A stretch of DNA of 64,000 nt from Ziziphus jujuba. Lineage: Eukaryota; Streptophyta; Magnoliopsida; Rosales; Rhamnaceae. Position numbers and translations under genes: made by a program. Position 1 is the stretch's first letter. The number at the start of each line of letters is the position of its first letter. Positions 24,065 to 37,075 of the stretch are shown in pieces. A model generated the notes under the pieces. The model was given only the letters and a program-made list of their open reading frames with translations, was not told the origin of the DNA and searched no databases. The DNA is taken from the NCBI RefSeq assembly GCF_031755915.1, contig NC_083389.1, positions 26,667,501-26,731,500 of the forward strand, written 5' to 3'.

Positions 24065-26560
24065 ACAAAGTTATAGATCCTAATCCGATGAATATTTAAA
24101 AATTTTACATATATCTCTTATAGTGTTTGAACAAGATGGTAAACAAATTCTTTATATATATATATATACACCTTGTTTTAATTAATAAAATTTTTAAAAA
24201 TATGTGTACAAAAATAGTATTATTGGATTTTCATGTGCGAGAGATAGGAAGAATTTTCCATGTCAATTTAAAGTTCGAAAAGTAATTGCTAGCGTAACAC
24301 ACAATTTCATACCATGAAAATAATATAATCCTATATATATATACCATGCCCGAGGAAAACACTTCTAATAAAATTTAAAAAATAACATGTAAATAAAAAT
24401 GACATATTAGTAAAAAAAAATAAAAATATTTAGAATGTAAAATTGGTCTATTTTATATTGGCCACTTGACATTGTAAGAGATGGGAGAAGAAGGCTGAAG
24501 AAAAAGACAGCCAAGGGCCAAAGGCTCTTATTGAAGACGGATACTAAACATGGCGGCGATTAATAACTTAATTAATTAATTAATTATTATTATTATTTTG
24601 CTAAATATAACTTAATTAATTAATTAATAATTAAATTAAATTAAAGTTTACAAAAAGGAAAGTCTTCACGGTTGACCGGTGACTGGACTGGGGGGCCCTC
24701 TAATCATTTTGCGGTGCTCCGACTTCCTTATTTGCTATGATTGTCGTATTCAATCACGATACTGCCCCTTCTTGTCAGCTAGTGCGCAGTTGACTATTGG
24801 TCGAAATGAAGTTTAAAGGCATGGGTAGTTATGGAATTTGATGTTTACGGTAAAAGAACAGGGGTTGCCCATAAAAAAAGTTTTTTTTTTTTTTTGATAA
24901 ACAATGGCCGAAAATAAATCCACTTCTAATAAATAAAATAAAGTAAAACCACGGCTTTAAAGAACATAAATCATTAATCAACAGAAAGTGAAAGCACTAT
25001 AAACAGTCAATAAACACCCACAAATTGCGATGTGATGTCCTCCTTTTTTTATCTCACTTTTATTCTTTCTTCTACATTTTATTTTTTTCTCACTAATGTG
25101 CATTTTCCTATTTTTTTTATTTACCAAAAACAATGTAATGTGAAATAAGTAAATTTTTGGTTTGACATTGAAACATTATTCTTTCTATTAAATCTAACTA
25201 ATTGCATGAAAAAAAATATAATAATAATTCATGAATAAGAGATAGGAAAATTATTATGATAAATTTTATTTGGTATCAAGTTTCAAGACTCTTTTTGAAT
25301 AAGAAATGGAGAAATTAAAATGTTACATTTTGACCACCTAGTCAAATATCAGCTGACCATATCAAAATAACAACAAATATATTTTTAGACATGTTCCAGC
25401 ATTAATCAGACCAATAGATGTTCATAATTAAAAAAAACAAAAAAAACAAAAGAAAACAAAAAATCAGACCAACAGAAGTCAAATTTATATATTACTTTAA
25501 GCAAAATAAGAAAGTCAAATCTATATATGTTTACCAAAAATTAATTGACATATGTCACCAAATTTTTCATTAAAAATATGCACTGACAATGATTTAATCA
25601 TACCTGAGAATGCAACAAATGGAAGAAAACTATTATCCTACTATCACTTTGTAAGTTTAAGGTTATGAGTTATATGTGATGAGCCTTATTTATGTTTCGT
25701 GGTGTATGCTATATTGCATAATCATTATGATAAAAATATTCACCCAAAAAAATAAAAAATTCATTATGATAAAAAGTGCATTGAAAATTATTTGATTTAC
25801 ATATATACTAACTCAAATAATTCGTGGACTGATAATCCCAAAGAGGCCTATTTTCAGTTTTTTTTTTTTCTCGGTGAAAAGAAATAATGTGTTCAAAATC
25901 ATGTAAGAAATATTATCTATACTAAGACACTAATTTTCTTTAAGAAAGAAAAAAAAGGTGTATTAATATCGGGGTCCAAATTCTTTCCAAAAAAATAAAA
26001 AATAAAAAAATATATATCGGGGTCCAAATAAGGAGAAGACATTTCCACATGGATGCATAGCTGCCAATCCTACACTCATTTCAGGCAATCAAAGACTAGC
26101 CACGCGTACGGTCATGATAATTATCAAGATATAAAAAGGCTTAAACTGTATAAGTAACTACACCGTAGAAAAGCTCCAATGTTGGAGGCTTGAAAATTAC
26201 GAAGAAGCCCCGGCATGATCGATGTTCGTCTGGTAGAGTCTTCTTTTTTAATTTATGGTGTTACATATACAGCGGCAGCTTCAGAGCTGCGCTGCGTAGG
26301 TTGTCGCATTCCCACTTGCGAATCTTAAAAACGAAATTCTGAAATCCCGCCCAAACCCACATCCTTTTAAACCCTCAATTATTTTATTTTATTTTATTTT
26401 ATTTTTTAAAAATTCAATTTCAAAAGTTGTTTAAACTCTCTCGCTCATTTACTTCCAAACTATAAAAACCAAATCACCGCTAAAAGCCTCCACAAAAAAT
26501 TAAATTTATTTATTTATTTTTATTTTTGAATAGCTACCTGGTTAACGTTGCGAATCACTA
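23780..26560. other. Intergenic
   Basis: Between two divergently transcribed genes. It contains (AT)n at 24022-24062, TTAA/ATT repeats at about 24568-24635, and a GC-richer island at about 24660-24800. No gene is supported. A TATA-like tataaaaacc near 26461 probably belongs to the next gene. Confidence 0.5.
24022..24062. repeat. (AT)n microsatellite, about 41 bp
   Basis: Uninterrupted AT repeat upstream of the VAMP gene. Confidence 0.93.
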
Positions 26561-26613
26561 TCAAAATTCAAATTCAAACGGAAACCCAAAGAGATCTATC
26601 TGTATTGCATCCA

Positions 26614-28584
26614 ATGGCCAACTCTGATTCCTCTGTTCCTCCTCCTCCGCAAGTCCCTGTTCCACCCTCATCCGTAAGCTCCATTCCCTTCATTTTTTTT
26701 TTCTTCTTTTTTGGGGTTTGAATTTTTTTTGCTGTTTTGGCAATATTTTTGAAGTTTGGAATTTTGGGTTTTGTTTTCTTGGGAGAAATTGTTGATCTGT
26801 GCATTTTTTTTTTCTTTTTTTAATGGGATTTCCAGAGGAAGGAGAACCTGACCCCAGTTGGATCAAAGATCGCGGTATCTATGGTTTTTATTTATTTATT
26901 TATTATTAAAAAAAAAAAAAGCGAGGATGGGTTTGATATTCTATTATTGTTTTTATCAGGAATTGAACGAATCGAGGTCAGAGCTGCTTGGTAGAATTCA
27001 GGGGCTGAAACAGGTTGGTTTGGTCTATAGCTATACATATTTTTGTATCTGAATTTTTCATTCTAGCTAGAAAATGGTTCTGTAAGATTTACTAATTATA
27101 GCTAATTCACTTTCAAATTTTGGGGCTTTGTTAGGATTTGCAAAGTTGGAGATCAAAGTTGGATACCCAAGTTAAGATTTATCGCGATGTGAGTATTGTT
27201 AACTTTCATAACGACAATATGTTGCTTTTGTTGGATGTTTCATTCTTTTCTTAAGCAAGACCATACGTTAATTCTATGTTAACTGGTTTTTGAGCTTATA
27301 ATTTGTACATAGAAAACTGGAAAATGATCCCCCATCAGGGTTTAAGTCCTGAAGCCATCTAGTCTACTAACTTGTATGGCTAATGGCACTGGTAATTTTT
27401 TTGAAAATTCGATGCCTTACAAACTAAGTACAAGATCAAGTAGACAAAGAACTTTGGATGCATGAGGAATTTGTTTTCAATGATGGAATTAAAGATTATG
27501 TATATGAGAGGTGATTATACTTGTATGCAAGCAGACTGAGATAACGAGCTCACTTTTAATATAAGAAACCCACGAAGCTGCTTATTTTTTCATCCAGCTA
27601 TAAATGAATCTGGTGTTTTCGTAGTTAGCTCTAATTGAATTCGAACCTTTTGCTCTACGTAGAAGTTGGATTTTCCAATATGTACTTAATCATCATTATG
27701 TACTGCACGTCCTTTTTCTATGTTTGCATTATGACTTGGTAATATTTAATCAGACATTTGTGGCTTTATCTGAAACACACATAACTAGGTGATTGAAATT
27801 GGCCAGGAAATCATGCATAAGATGTCCATTTAAACCAGGCTTGGATACCAATATGAAATTTGTTGGTAAATTTACATGTCTGCTGAAATATTTCCGTTTG
27901 TAACATTAGCAACTTGATGGACAGAAAGTTTATTTTCTTTCCCTTTTCATTGTTTTGTCTGGATATCTAAGTCCATCTCTGGCAATTGTTGGAAATTAAT
28001 TTCTTAGATGTTTCACCTCTTTGTAATATGTGGGTGTTGTTTTTCTTGAAACCTTGTTTGTTGATACAAATTCCTCTTTTCTTTTGCCAGGAGCTTTCGG
28101 ACCTCAAGAAATCACTCAACGTTGAAGTGGAGCAGCTTAGATCAGTAAGTGGTGCATGACTAACAGTTTTCCAAATTTCATTGAAGATAGTTTTTGTTAT
28201 ACCTTAAAAACCATCTTATTGGAATGGAAAATAGGAATTCCAAGAATTGAGGACCACTCTTCAGCAGCAACAGGATGATGTCACTGCTAGCCTTAGAAAC
28301 TTGGGGGTATGTTCTTATTGGAGTAATTCGTCTGCGCTGCTGGAGTTGTTATCAATATATAAACATATTAAATATATTATGTTTTGAGAAATCAATAGTC
28401 TATGAAGATGCTAAATTGATCCAATATTAAATTCGTGCAGCTGCAGGATGGCGTCTCAGGGAATGCTGAAAAGAGCCAAGATGCTAAAGATGAAGGAAAT
28501 GGTGAAAAAGAAGGAAGTGAATTGCCCAAGGAGAATGGCAAAGAAGCTAATAACATGACGAGCACTACTCTAGAACATGCATAA
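26614..28584 (+). CDS. Unrecognised small coiled-coil protein built from 18-codon exons
   Basis: Seven exons (26614-26673, 26836-26874, 26960-27013, 27135-27188, 28091-28144, 28235-28306, 28441-28584) join in frame to 158 residues. All introns are phase 0 with clear GT-AG ends. The N-terminus is Ser/Pro-rich (MANSDSSVPPPPQVP), followed by RKENLTPVGSKIA. Residues 34 to about 110 form a predicted coiled coil with Leu spacing (ELNESRSELLGRIQGLKQ, DLQSWRSKLDTQVKIYRD, ELSDLKKSLNVEVEQLRS, EFQELRTTLQQQQDDV). The tail is acidic and Lys/Glu/Asn-rich. Exons 3, 4 and 5 are each exactly 54 nt and each starts with an acidic residue plus Leu, with exon 6 a longer relative, which suggests exon duplication. 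I do not recognise the family with confidence; no catalytic motif, signal peptide or membrane segment is visible. A structural or adaptor role is only a guess. Confidence 0.85.
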
Positions 28585-30535
28585 TGTGGTCTATATGCCC
28601 ATGGGAATTGAGATTCTTCGCATAAGTTGTCTATGCCCCCTCGAGTAAATGAGCAACAGACCATGATCTTCTTGTCAAGCTTAGTGTTGAACTCTTGTCA
28701 CCGAGTACTTCTTTTTTAATTAAAGCATCTTTTGATGCAGTTTTCATTGTGTAAATGCCAGTACGGATGCATGGTGTTGGGTAAATCTGTGGCGGAGTCA
28801 GTACATTTTGGTCTTGTTTAATCTCTTTGTATGCTGGAATGAATATCTTCATCTAAATCTTACCTCATTAGCTGCTGAGACTTGAATTCCCTTTTAAATG
28901 CAAAACATGATCCAGTGTTGAATGCTATCCTTTGGACGTTGAAAAAAAAGAAAAAAAAAATCTATTTAGAATAGTTGAATTTCTCATATACCAATCCTAG
29001 TGTGTGCTAAAGACTAATCAAGTATTGTTTATGGTTCATTTACAAGGTTTTTAAAACTTGCTTTAACCTACCATCTGACTACCATGGACACTCATTTTCC
29101 ATTACACCCTATTGACTGATGATATATAAAGGGTATGTAGGGACCCTTAAACTCACAATATTTGATTTGGGTAAGTGTGGTCTAAACTATGAAGCTGAAC
29201 CAAGCCCTAAGAGAAATAGGTTGGGTGGGTGCAGTGGTATTTGTAGCAATTAATATGGCAGTAAGTAATGTGCTAAAATGATGACTTGGTAAGGTCTTTG
29301 GTCATTAATGGTGGTGATGTAATGATGTATGCCTCTGCATTTAACATCAACAACAAAAACATAAAAGCATTTTCCAAGAAAATTGTATTCCCAAAAGAAA
29401 GGTTGGTTCATTAAATGATGATCCAACGCAGATTCATTCCCAAGGGGGTGTGTGTTTGCTTTTGGTTTTCAAGAAGAAGAAGAGTGATTTGCAGAGTCAT
29501 TACATGGATTGGTAAATAAATATAGAAAAAATGCTATTCCCACCCTCTGCTAGCTGTAGTGTCTTTAAGATTTTAGAACCATCAAATTTTCCTCTCTCTC
29601 TCTCTCTCTTTGGTTTGAGAGAAAGGGAGTTTAATGATGATTGATGGGTGTTGGGTTTGGGTTTGGGTTTGTCTGTTTCTTTGAGGTTGCACCATGTTTA
29701 CTGTGGAAATGCTGATTAGCACAGGGAAATGGGGAATATGATGTTGAGCTTTTGTCTTGCATGCTACTGGGTTATCTGTGTGGTCTATGTGCTGAATCTT
29801 TAATTTAACATTTCAAATATATATATTTTTAAATCATTCAAAGTTTAACCAAAATCGAAGCAACACAATAGGCATAAAAGTCACATTTATTTAATTATTT
29901 ATTCTTTTCAAAAATAATTAATAAAGAAAAAGAAAAAAAACGAGGGGAAATTTTTTTATTTTTTATTTTTTTTCTTCAAAAGAAAAAAAAATATGAAGAC
30001 ATGCAGATTCTTCCTATATGCTGTCATCTGTAGTTCAGCCTTACCATAGGTGTGGTCCACAAATTTAGAACAAAATGGAAGTGATAGATTAAGGTAAATT
30101 TAAGAAGCCTTTAACATGCTTAATTAAATTAAAATGAGCATAAAATTGGAAATCTAATAAAGTTGCTCCTGTTGATTTATTACAGTCTTTTTAGCAAATT
30201 TTAAGGAGTAAAAAGGAAAGTAAAAAGAAAAAAAGAGTAGTAATAAAAGAGTTTCTTTTGTCATTTCACTCCCATTACTCTTTGATGTTTTTTTTGGCCC
30301 TCAGTCGCACTTTGTACCAAATAGAGTACATAAATTGCAGAAATTACAGTACAAACTTGCCCATTTTCACTCTCTAGTCTCATTCACATCCATTCCCTTC
30401 AAAACTCCTCAGCTTTCCATCGCAAAACTTCATCACACTTCCTCATTTAATATTTTCCCACTCCTCCTTTCAAAAAAAAAATAAAATAAAATCAAAAAAA
30501 CCTTTCCAATTTCCAAGTCTTGCTCTCTCCCTCTA
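28585..30535. other. Intergenic
   Basis: 3' flank of the coiled-coil gene and promoter of the HIPP gene. It holds a CT run at about 29591-29609, A/T homopolymers and nothing gene-like. C-rich leader sequence (tttcactctctagtctc and following) begins about 30365. Confidence 0.5.
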
Positions 30536-30583
30536 ATGGCTTCCATATCAGCAGAAGAATCCACAGAGCCTCTCAAGTACCAG

Positions 30584-30633
<50 letters not shown>

Positions 30634-31745
30634 CTCTCTGCTACCACTGTTCTTCCTTTGTTTTACTGTTTTTTCCGTTTTTTTGCCTTTTGCAAGTTTA
30701 TATATCCTTTTTCTCTGTTTTTTCAGACATGGGTGTTGAAAGTTTCCATTCACTGTGAAGGTTGCAAAAGAAAAGTGAAGAAAGTTTTACAGAGAATCGA
30801 AGGTACTGTATTTATGATCATTTTTCTTGGCAACCAAACAAAGATTTTTGTAGTTCATCTTTTACTGCGTTTGTTTTTTTGGTATTTATATATTTTACAG
30901 GGGTTTATACGACAACCATAGATTCACAGCAACAAAGAGTTACAGTGACTGGAAATGTTGAGGTTCAGACACTCATCAAGAAGCTGACAAAGACAGGGAA
31001 ACACGCCGAGATATGGCCTGAAAAGCTCACTGGAAAAGAAAAAAAATCTGGGAAAGTTAAGAACAAGGACAGAGAAAAAGAAAAAAACCCAGAAAGTTCC
31101 AGACTTGAAAACCAGCTTGGTCATCAGAATAATAACAATAATAAATATCCATGCAGCAAAGTTGAAGAAGCTAAGGTTAGCTCTGTTTTAAACACTGCAA
31201 ATGAGAATGACAAAGCAAACATTAGCAGGAAAGTAGAGAGAGAAAGCTCAAAGGGTGAGATGAGAATGAAGTCGACGGAGGAGTCTCCACCGGAGGGGAA
31301 TTCTCGTGCAACGGCGGAACAAAAGGGCAGTGAATGTGAAGGTGGTGGCGATGGAGCTGGAAAAAGTGCAAGTAAAAAGAAGAAAAGGAAAGGGCAAAAA
31401 GGTAATAAAACTAGCCGGATTGGTTCGGGTTCAACAAATTCAGGTACACCGGTAAACACAGGATCTGAATCTCCTACAGAGTGTGCAAACCAAGGTTTTA
31501 ATCTGCAAGATCTGAACCATACACGTCAGAGTCCGTATGCATACCCACCTGATTATTACCCTCTCGTGTACTTTGCAAGTTACAGCACAGCACATCCTAG
31601 CAAAGTCCCCGGTCCCTATTATTATCCATCAGGACCGTACACATACCCAAATAGTCACCCTGAGATGCATGGGATTCAATCAACTTCTTCGGGTTCTTTT
31701 GAGATTTTCAGTGATGAAAATGTTAATGGGTGTTTTATCATGTGA
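30536..31745 (+). CDS. Heavy-metal-associated isoprenylated plant protein (HIPP)
   Basis: Three exons (30536-30583, 30727-30802, 30901-31745) give 322 residues. Residues about 16-82 form an HMA (ATX1-like) domain: TWVLKVSIHCEGCKRKVKKV, with metal-binding Cys26 and Cys29 in a CxxC, then IEGVYTTTID and GNVEVQTLIKKLTKTGKHAE. A long Lys/Glu/Ser-rich linker follows, then a Tyr/Pro-rich region (PYAYPPDYYPLVYF and following). The last four residues, CFIM, form a CaaX box for farnesylation, so membrane or nuclear-membrane association is expected. HIPPs bind Zn, Cu or Cd and take part in metal and stress responses; the partner of this one is unknown. Intron 1 begins with a 44-bp (TA)n tract almost at the splice donor. 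Confidence 0.93.
30587..30630. repeat. (TA)n microsatellite at the HIPP exon 1 splice donor
   Basis: The AT repeat starts 3 nt after the exon 1/intron 1 junction (donor GTACATATA) and fills about a third of the 143-nt intron. Confidence 0.93.
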
Positions 31746-33151
31746 CTGCTTTGGTAGATACTATATGCCTGAAAAAGTATAATGCTTTTGTAGTAATTTC
31801 GGAAGACGGGAAATTTTTCCATTTTTTGTTTTTTTCGTTTTTTTATTTATTTTTATTTTTGGTAAAACTGTATATAAGAAGGAAAGTGATTATTATCATT
31901 ATTATTACTTATTAGAGTGATAAGAAAGATCTGGTAGAGTTGGTTTGGGTCTTTTGTCATTGGACTAAGATCCTTTTTAGTTATTTGGTTGACAATGCAA
32001 CAAATGGGTAATTTGAATCCATGGCCAAAGCCTCCAATCAAAAATATATAAAAATAAGGTTAAGAGATAATTGTATAATGTATAAAGCTACAAGTTTTAT
32101 AGGGAAAAAAAGGATTCAATGTCAGTTCAACTTTTTATTTTTAAATATAATCTAAAAACCCCATTTGGGATCCTGAAAAGCTAGGTGAAAAGATCATTTA
32201 AGGAATAAAACTAGTATTAATATATCTAGTAAATATTTGACTGATATTTCTATGAAAATACATGTGGACCATTCTAAAACTCAAAACGAAAACATGTGAT
32301 AGATCATGCAATCTAAGACAGACAGCTCTTGCTTTACCAATTTCCATATTCGATTAAAGCAACTTGAAATTTTAAGCCAGGTCCACTTCACTTTCCTTTA
32401 TGCAGGGATAATGTCACCAATTGTTTTTGCAAGCTTTTCTGAGTTTGTAAGAATAATAAGTTCAGAATCGAATTATTATTGAATTATTATTCTGAAGCAC
32501 TGTCTTGTTTACAGATATTTTTACATCGCTCAGTAAATTTTGGTCAATACAAGTGCTTGATGTGGTTATGAAGCGTATAACTCCCTTGAGGGCATATATA
32601 TATATATATATATATGAATTCATTAGCTAGCCAGGAGATAATAAGCATGACAGAATAGTAATTCCACTTTCAGAAGTTCCATAGCAGATAAGCTAAAATG
32701 TTGAGGTTATGAGAAACAAGTGGGACCATATTGACCAAAAAGGCAGAAATATTGGACCACTCACCAAGAAGGAAGAGATTCCAATAATTAAAAAAGAAGC
32801 CCAAAATCTTTCTTTCTAGCTTATTTCATATTTTTATTGAATGTGATTGTTCTATTTGGGACTTGACCATTTTGCAGGAAAACTGTATAAAGTACAAAAT
32901 TTCATTGCAATTTATTAACCAATTTGTCAAGGTTATCAGTAACCTTGTTAGAAGCACAACTACTTGCAAATAGGAACAAATTGTACTTATTGAATATCTA
33001 TTAAAAATGGGTAATGCAATAAACTTCTGGTTCTGTACAGATCAAGAACAAACTGTTTCTGAAAATGGGTATATACAAATATAACATCCCCAGTCCGCCC
33101 CTCATACCCCACAATCTACCAAAAAGAAATGGGAAAAAGAAAAGAAAAATC
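31746..33151. other. Intergenic between convergent genes
   Basis: 3' flanks of the HIPP (plus) and PP2C (minus) genes. It contains ATT repeats at about 31889-31907 and (TA)n at about 32597-32615. No gene was seen. Confidence 0.5.
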
Positions 33152-35287
33152 CTAAATGCAAGTTGATGCTTTGGTAGTGCGATGGTTTGTTCCAAGTGTG
33201 ATGACTATTACAGTTACATCATCATGATACTTCCTCCTTCTACCTGCTGGAATATTCATCAACTCTTCCATACTGAAACCTGCATCAATGAAATTAGTAA
33301 ACAGATTACACGGCCACCAAGGAATATCCAGTAAAAGATATGCACTTTTGTAGAAATTAATGGCTAAATGAACTACTTAATTAGTGCCGATTTATATTAA
33401 TGATTGAAAATGAAATATCAAGGAGTTTACCTGCACTACTGGCTGCTCTTAATACAAGCTGCTCCAGTAGAAACTTAGCAGGATCACCATTAGGGTTACT
33501 CAAGATATAGGAATGTACCAACTTGATTGCCTCATCATTGCTAAAGAAGTCAAACAATCCATCACTTGCAACTATAACAAAGAGGTCAGATTTTGAAATT
33601 CCATGCACATTCAATGACGGCTGAGTAGCAATATAGGGGGGGCTTAGAAGGTTACGAACCCGAAGAATACCCATGAGTGCATCATTCAGTTTTTCCTGCA
33701 TAAGAGGAAACAAAATAGAAATTTGTGTTCTGATCCTGAAAAATGTATAATACTGATGAAGAATGAATGAATGAAACACATGAGGATAAGGGCACTGTCC
33801 ATCACATCTAGCACAGCAAATTAAATCAACATTGATCTAGAAACAAGGTTTTCCTTATTTGTCTTTTCCACTCATGTCTAACTTAACCTACAATATGTTG
33901 ATGCTAAACAATATATAGTGATATCAGCAAAATGATCCTTTCACTAGTCTCTGCTATGTTAATTTGCAACACGAGGAAAATGGACACTTAAATTTTTGGA
34001 TTCCCAATTACTTAGTGGGTCTGTATATGAAGGGTAATTGTTAGGCTATTTCATAACAACTTATTTTTTTTTTCTGATTCTTGATAATTTGAAACCATAC
34101 AACATCAGAAATGGGAAAATAATTTCTACCTTTTTCAAGTAACCAACTCCAAATGCACGAGTAACCTTCAGTTTTCCTTTCACTTTCCCAGCCACGATGG
34201 CTGCAGGGTCATCGGGATGTTCACATAGAACTCGAGATTTTTCAAGCTCATTGTCTACCGTATGACTTTCTGTGAGCTGGATGGCTTTCAGTATCCCACT
34301 CCCATTCATGTCATTGCCCTCGTGATATGTTGCCACTATAGCTCTGCTATCTCCTAAGTTAAGTGTGTATAAATCTTTTCCATGAAGAAGAACAACCAAA
34401 ACACAAGATCCGACAGAAACTAAATCAGGGCGATCCTCCATTTCTTGTTCAACCATGTACAGGAAATCATTCTCAGTCTGACTAAGTGCACGTTGAAGGC
34501 TATCAAGCACACCCTGCCTAAAAGAATTATGCGACATTTGTACTTCAGCATGTGGTCCATTCTTGGATATATCATCAATACTTGAATCCTTATCATACCC
34601 ATGCATAGTACTGCTATCATCTAGAGCATATTGAAGAGACCTGCTTGACTCTCTAACATCAGAAGCTTTAATGAAGTCCTGCTCTGATTCCCAGTCTAAT
34701 GAATTAAAGTAGAATATGATGGTTTCATACAATGTCCCAGCGAGAAAATCAGCTGCATCTCTTCCATTAAAACCATCATAAATTGCACAAAAGAGCCATC
34801 CGTTTTCTTCAGAACAAACAGCTTGAACCCTGTCTTCACCAGCAGCTCCACCTGCCACTTGTACTTCCATAGAACTAAGAAAACTTTCACTTCTGGATGG
34901 AGCACTCATAGGTTTCAATAGATAACAATCATAATCAGGTGGATCACTTGGAGAAGATGGACTGCAACTTAAGTTTGACATACTACTTTGGAGGGAAGAT
35001 GATAATATATCCAATCTTGAAAGAGTTGGGGAGGATGGTACCTTCCGAAATGAATTAGGGGAATCCCAAGTAGGAAGTATTTCTTCCCCTATTAAACCGT
35101 TGCAGATATTTGTGTTTGCCAATGTTGCATTGGCACTTAAGGCAGCACCAGACAAGCAAGAGAAACTACTATTCCTTTGAATTTCAGGCAGGAGTTCATA
35201 TCCATGAGAAACCTCACTAGAGCTGTCTCTGCTAACACTACATTGATATCCAAAGCTTACTTTGAGTTCCCCTTCGGGTTTACTCAT
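33152..35287 (-). CDS. PP2C-family protein phosphatase (POL/PLL-like, PP2C40 type)
   Basis: Mg/Mn-dependent Ser/Thr phosphatase. Three coding exons (34130-35287, 33431-33695, 33152-33279) join in frame to 516 residues. The start is the ATG at 35287 (MSKPEGELKVSFGYQC). A longer open frame to 35317 only reads through a 3' splice site (tgcag just above 35307), so a 5'UTR intron is likely, with its noncoding exon near 36510-36580. The N-terminus is Ser-rich. The catalytic domain runs from about residue 140: GGAAGEDRVQAV, metal site YDGFNGRDAADF (Asp171), VGSCVLVVLLHGKDLYTLNLGDSRAI, KLKVTRAFGVGYLKK, VIVASDGLFDFFSNDEA and YHDDVTVIV. All expected metal-binding aspartates are present. Residues about 195-280 form an insert. 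DGFNG in place of DGHGG is characteristic of the POLTERGEIST-like branch. It most resembles Arabidopsis PP2C40. The substrate is unknown. Confidence 0.93.
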
Positions 35288-35307
35288 AGCTTCTCCTTCG
35301 ACAATGT

Positions 35308-35449
35308 CTGCAAGCATAAAACTATCTTTTATTATGCTATTCCTAGTGAAGTAAACTATGATAGCTTATTAGCAAACTACACCAAACTCAAAGACCATTA
35401 TGCAGAGCTATAGAATAACTCTCAAGTAATGAAGAAATGGCAATTGAAG

Positions 35450-35490
<41 letters not shown>

Positions 35491-36600
35491 TTGGGTTGAG
35501 AAGGACACGCAACACCTTTTCAGCAATGTCAATCTAGCCATGAATCACTGAATACTTTGGGAAGTCATTTATATTTATTTAAATTACAAAATGGATGAAA
35601 ACAAAAGTATTTTAAGTATTTGTGATTACATAACATTCGTCTGAATTTTTGGGTCCAGATTGAATTATAGAAGCATGAAATAAGCACAAAGGAGGGGAGA
35701 GGGGAGGAAAATTTCCTTTTCTTCCAATATACATTAGTAGATCTTTATTGCCAGATCTGTAACATCTATCCCTTCCCACTTCTATTGGTTTTGCACCTTC
35801 TCTTTTGTTTCTCAAACAAAAAGAAGACCAAGCTTTGTAACAATAGCCTCCATGATCTCAAAGATTTGAAACTAACCTATAACAAGTCTTGAACACAGCA
35901 ATTGCATATATTTTAAATTTTCACCAACCAGGACAGTCTTTCCAAAGTGTCCTTACAGCACAGTTCGAGCATGTGAAACAGGGTACATTTGTATGCTTAT
36001 TGACCATAAGAAGGTAGCAATCTCCTAGACCAAGCTATGCCAGGTACTTTTCTCATGATAAGAATACAAAAATAATATAATCTCACCGAAGCAATCAAAG
36101 AATTTGGAGCTCACAGCGATTCGTAGGCGAAAATATGAAATCGTAGCGAAATACCTTTTTTAATCAGCATCACTACATCAATAATATCATTTTCTTCATG
36201 TTTATGGTGCCAAAATTTAGTCTTTTAAAACACAATAGAAAACCAGAAGAACTGACAATCAAATTCAACGCAATAAAGACCAAATTGTTGTCCGCGTATG
36301 TACAAAGTCATGACAGATAAACACAGAGGACCTTGTAATAAATTGAAAAGCCAAAACACCCTAACATAAACAACCAACAAAACAAGCCAAAAAATTTCAT
36401 AAAAACAATAAAATAGTAAAAGGAAAAAACACCCTTTAGTGATACGTAACAATCAGTGACTTCATACATTATATTAAGAAGAAAAAGAGTAAGAAACAAC
36501 ACAAAACCCAGCTAACCTTTTAGGTCTTGAACAAGAAGAGTAGCAAAGCAATGGCAACAAACCCAGAACGTTAGGGGAAATCCCCTATATCACATGTTTA
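35308..36600 (-). other. 5' untranslated region and intron of the PP2C gene
   Basis: A minus-strand leader exon probably lies at about 36513-36600, with donor AAAAG/GTTAGC near 36512, spliced to the acceptor at 35308-35310. The intervening 1.2 kb contains (TA)n at about 35459-35482 and no coding potential. The exact leader boundaries are inferred. Confidence 0.5.
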
Positions 36601-37043
36601 TATATAGAGAGAAAGCAGAGAGATGGAGGAAGAGTAATAAGGGTATAGGTATGGAGTTGGCAAAGCACAAAAAAGCAAAAAGAGCACACACAAGGCAAAG
36701 AAAGAGCGGATCTGAGAGTGGAGAATCTGTATCTGGGTGGTACGTAAAAGTCGAAAAAATGGATGGTTGGGAAGGGTGTTTGCTAAAAATGGAGGAATTT
36801 TCTTTGGCTGGCGTTTCGGCCTTTGTCTATTCACACTGTTACCGGTATTGCCGTTTTCCCAGTCCAAGTAGAACTCTTTTCCTCTATCCCCATTCCAATG
36901 TTTTGATGTTTGTTATGTTAATCCCTTCCGTTTTTACTCCCTACTACTACTATCTCTCTCTCTCTCTCTCTCTCTCTCCCCCTCAAGCGTCAAACCCCAC
37001 ATGACATATGCCCTATTAACATGTGATGATAATTGATAAAGGT

Positions 37044-37075
<32 letters not shown>

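Noticed and set aside
34061..34129. C-terminal extension of PP2C exon 1 (VEIIFPF and following)
   Set aside because: It reads past a clear donor (AAAAAG/GTAGAA); the next exon restores the conserved EKLNDALMGILR block.
35288..35317. Upstream start codon (MLADIVEGEA) for the PP2C gene
   Set aside because: The sequence ATGCTTGCAG is part of a T-rich 3' splice site, and the conserved family start is the internal ATG at 35287.
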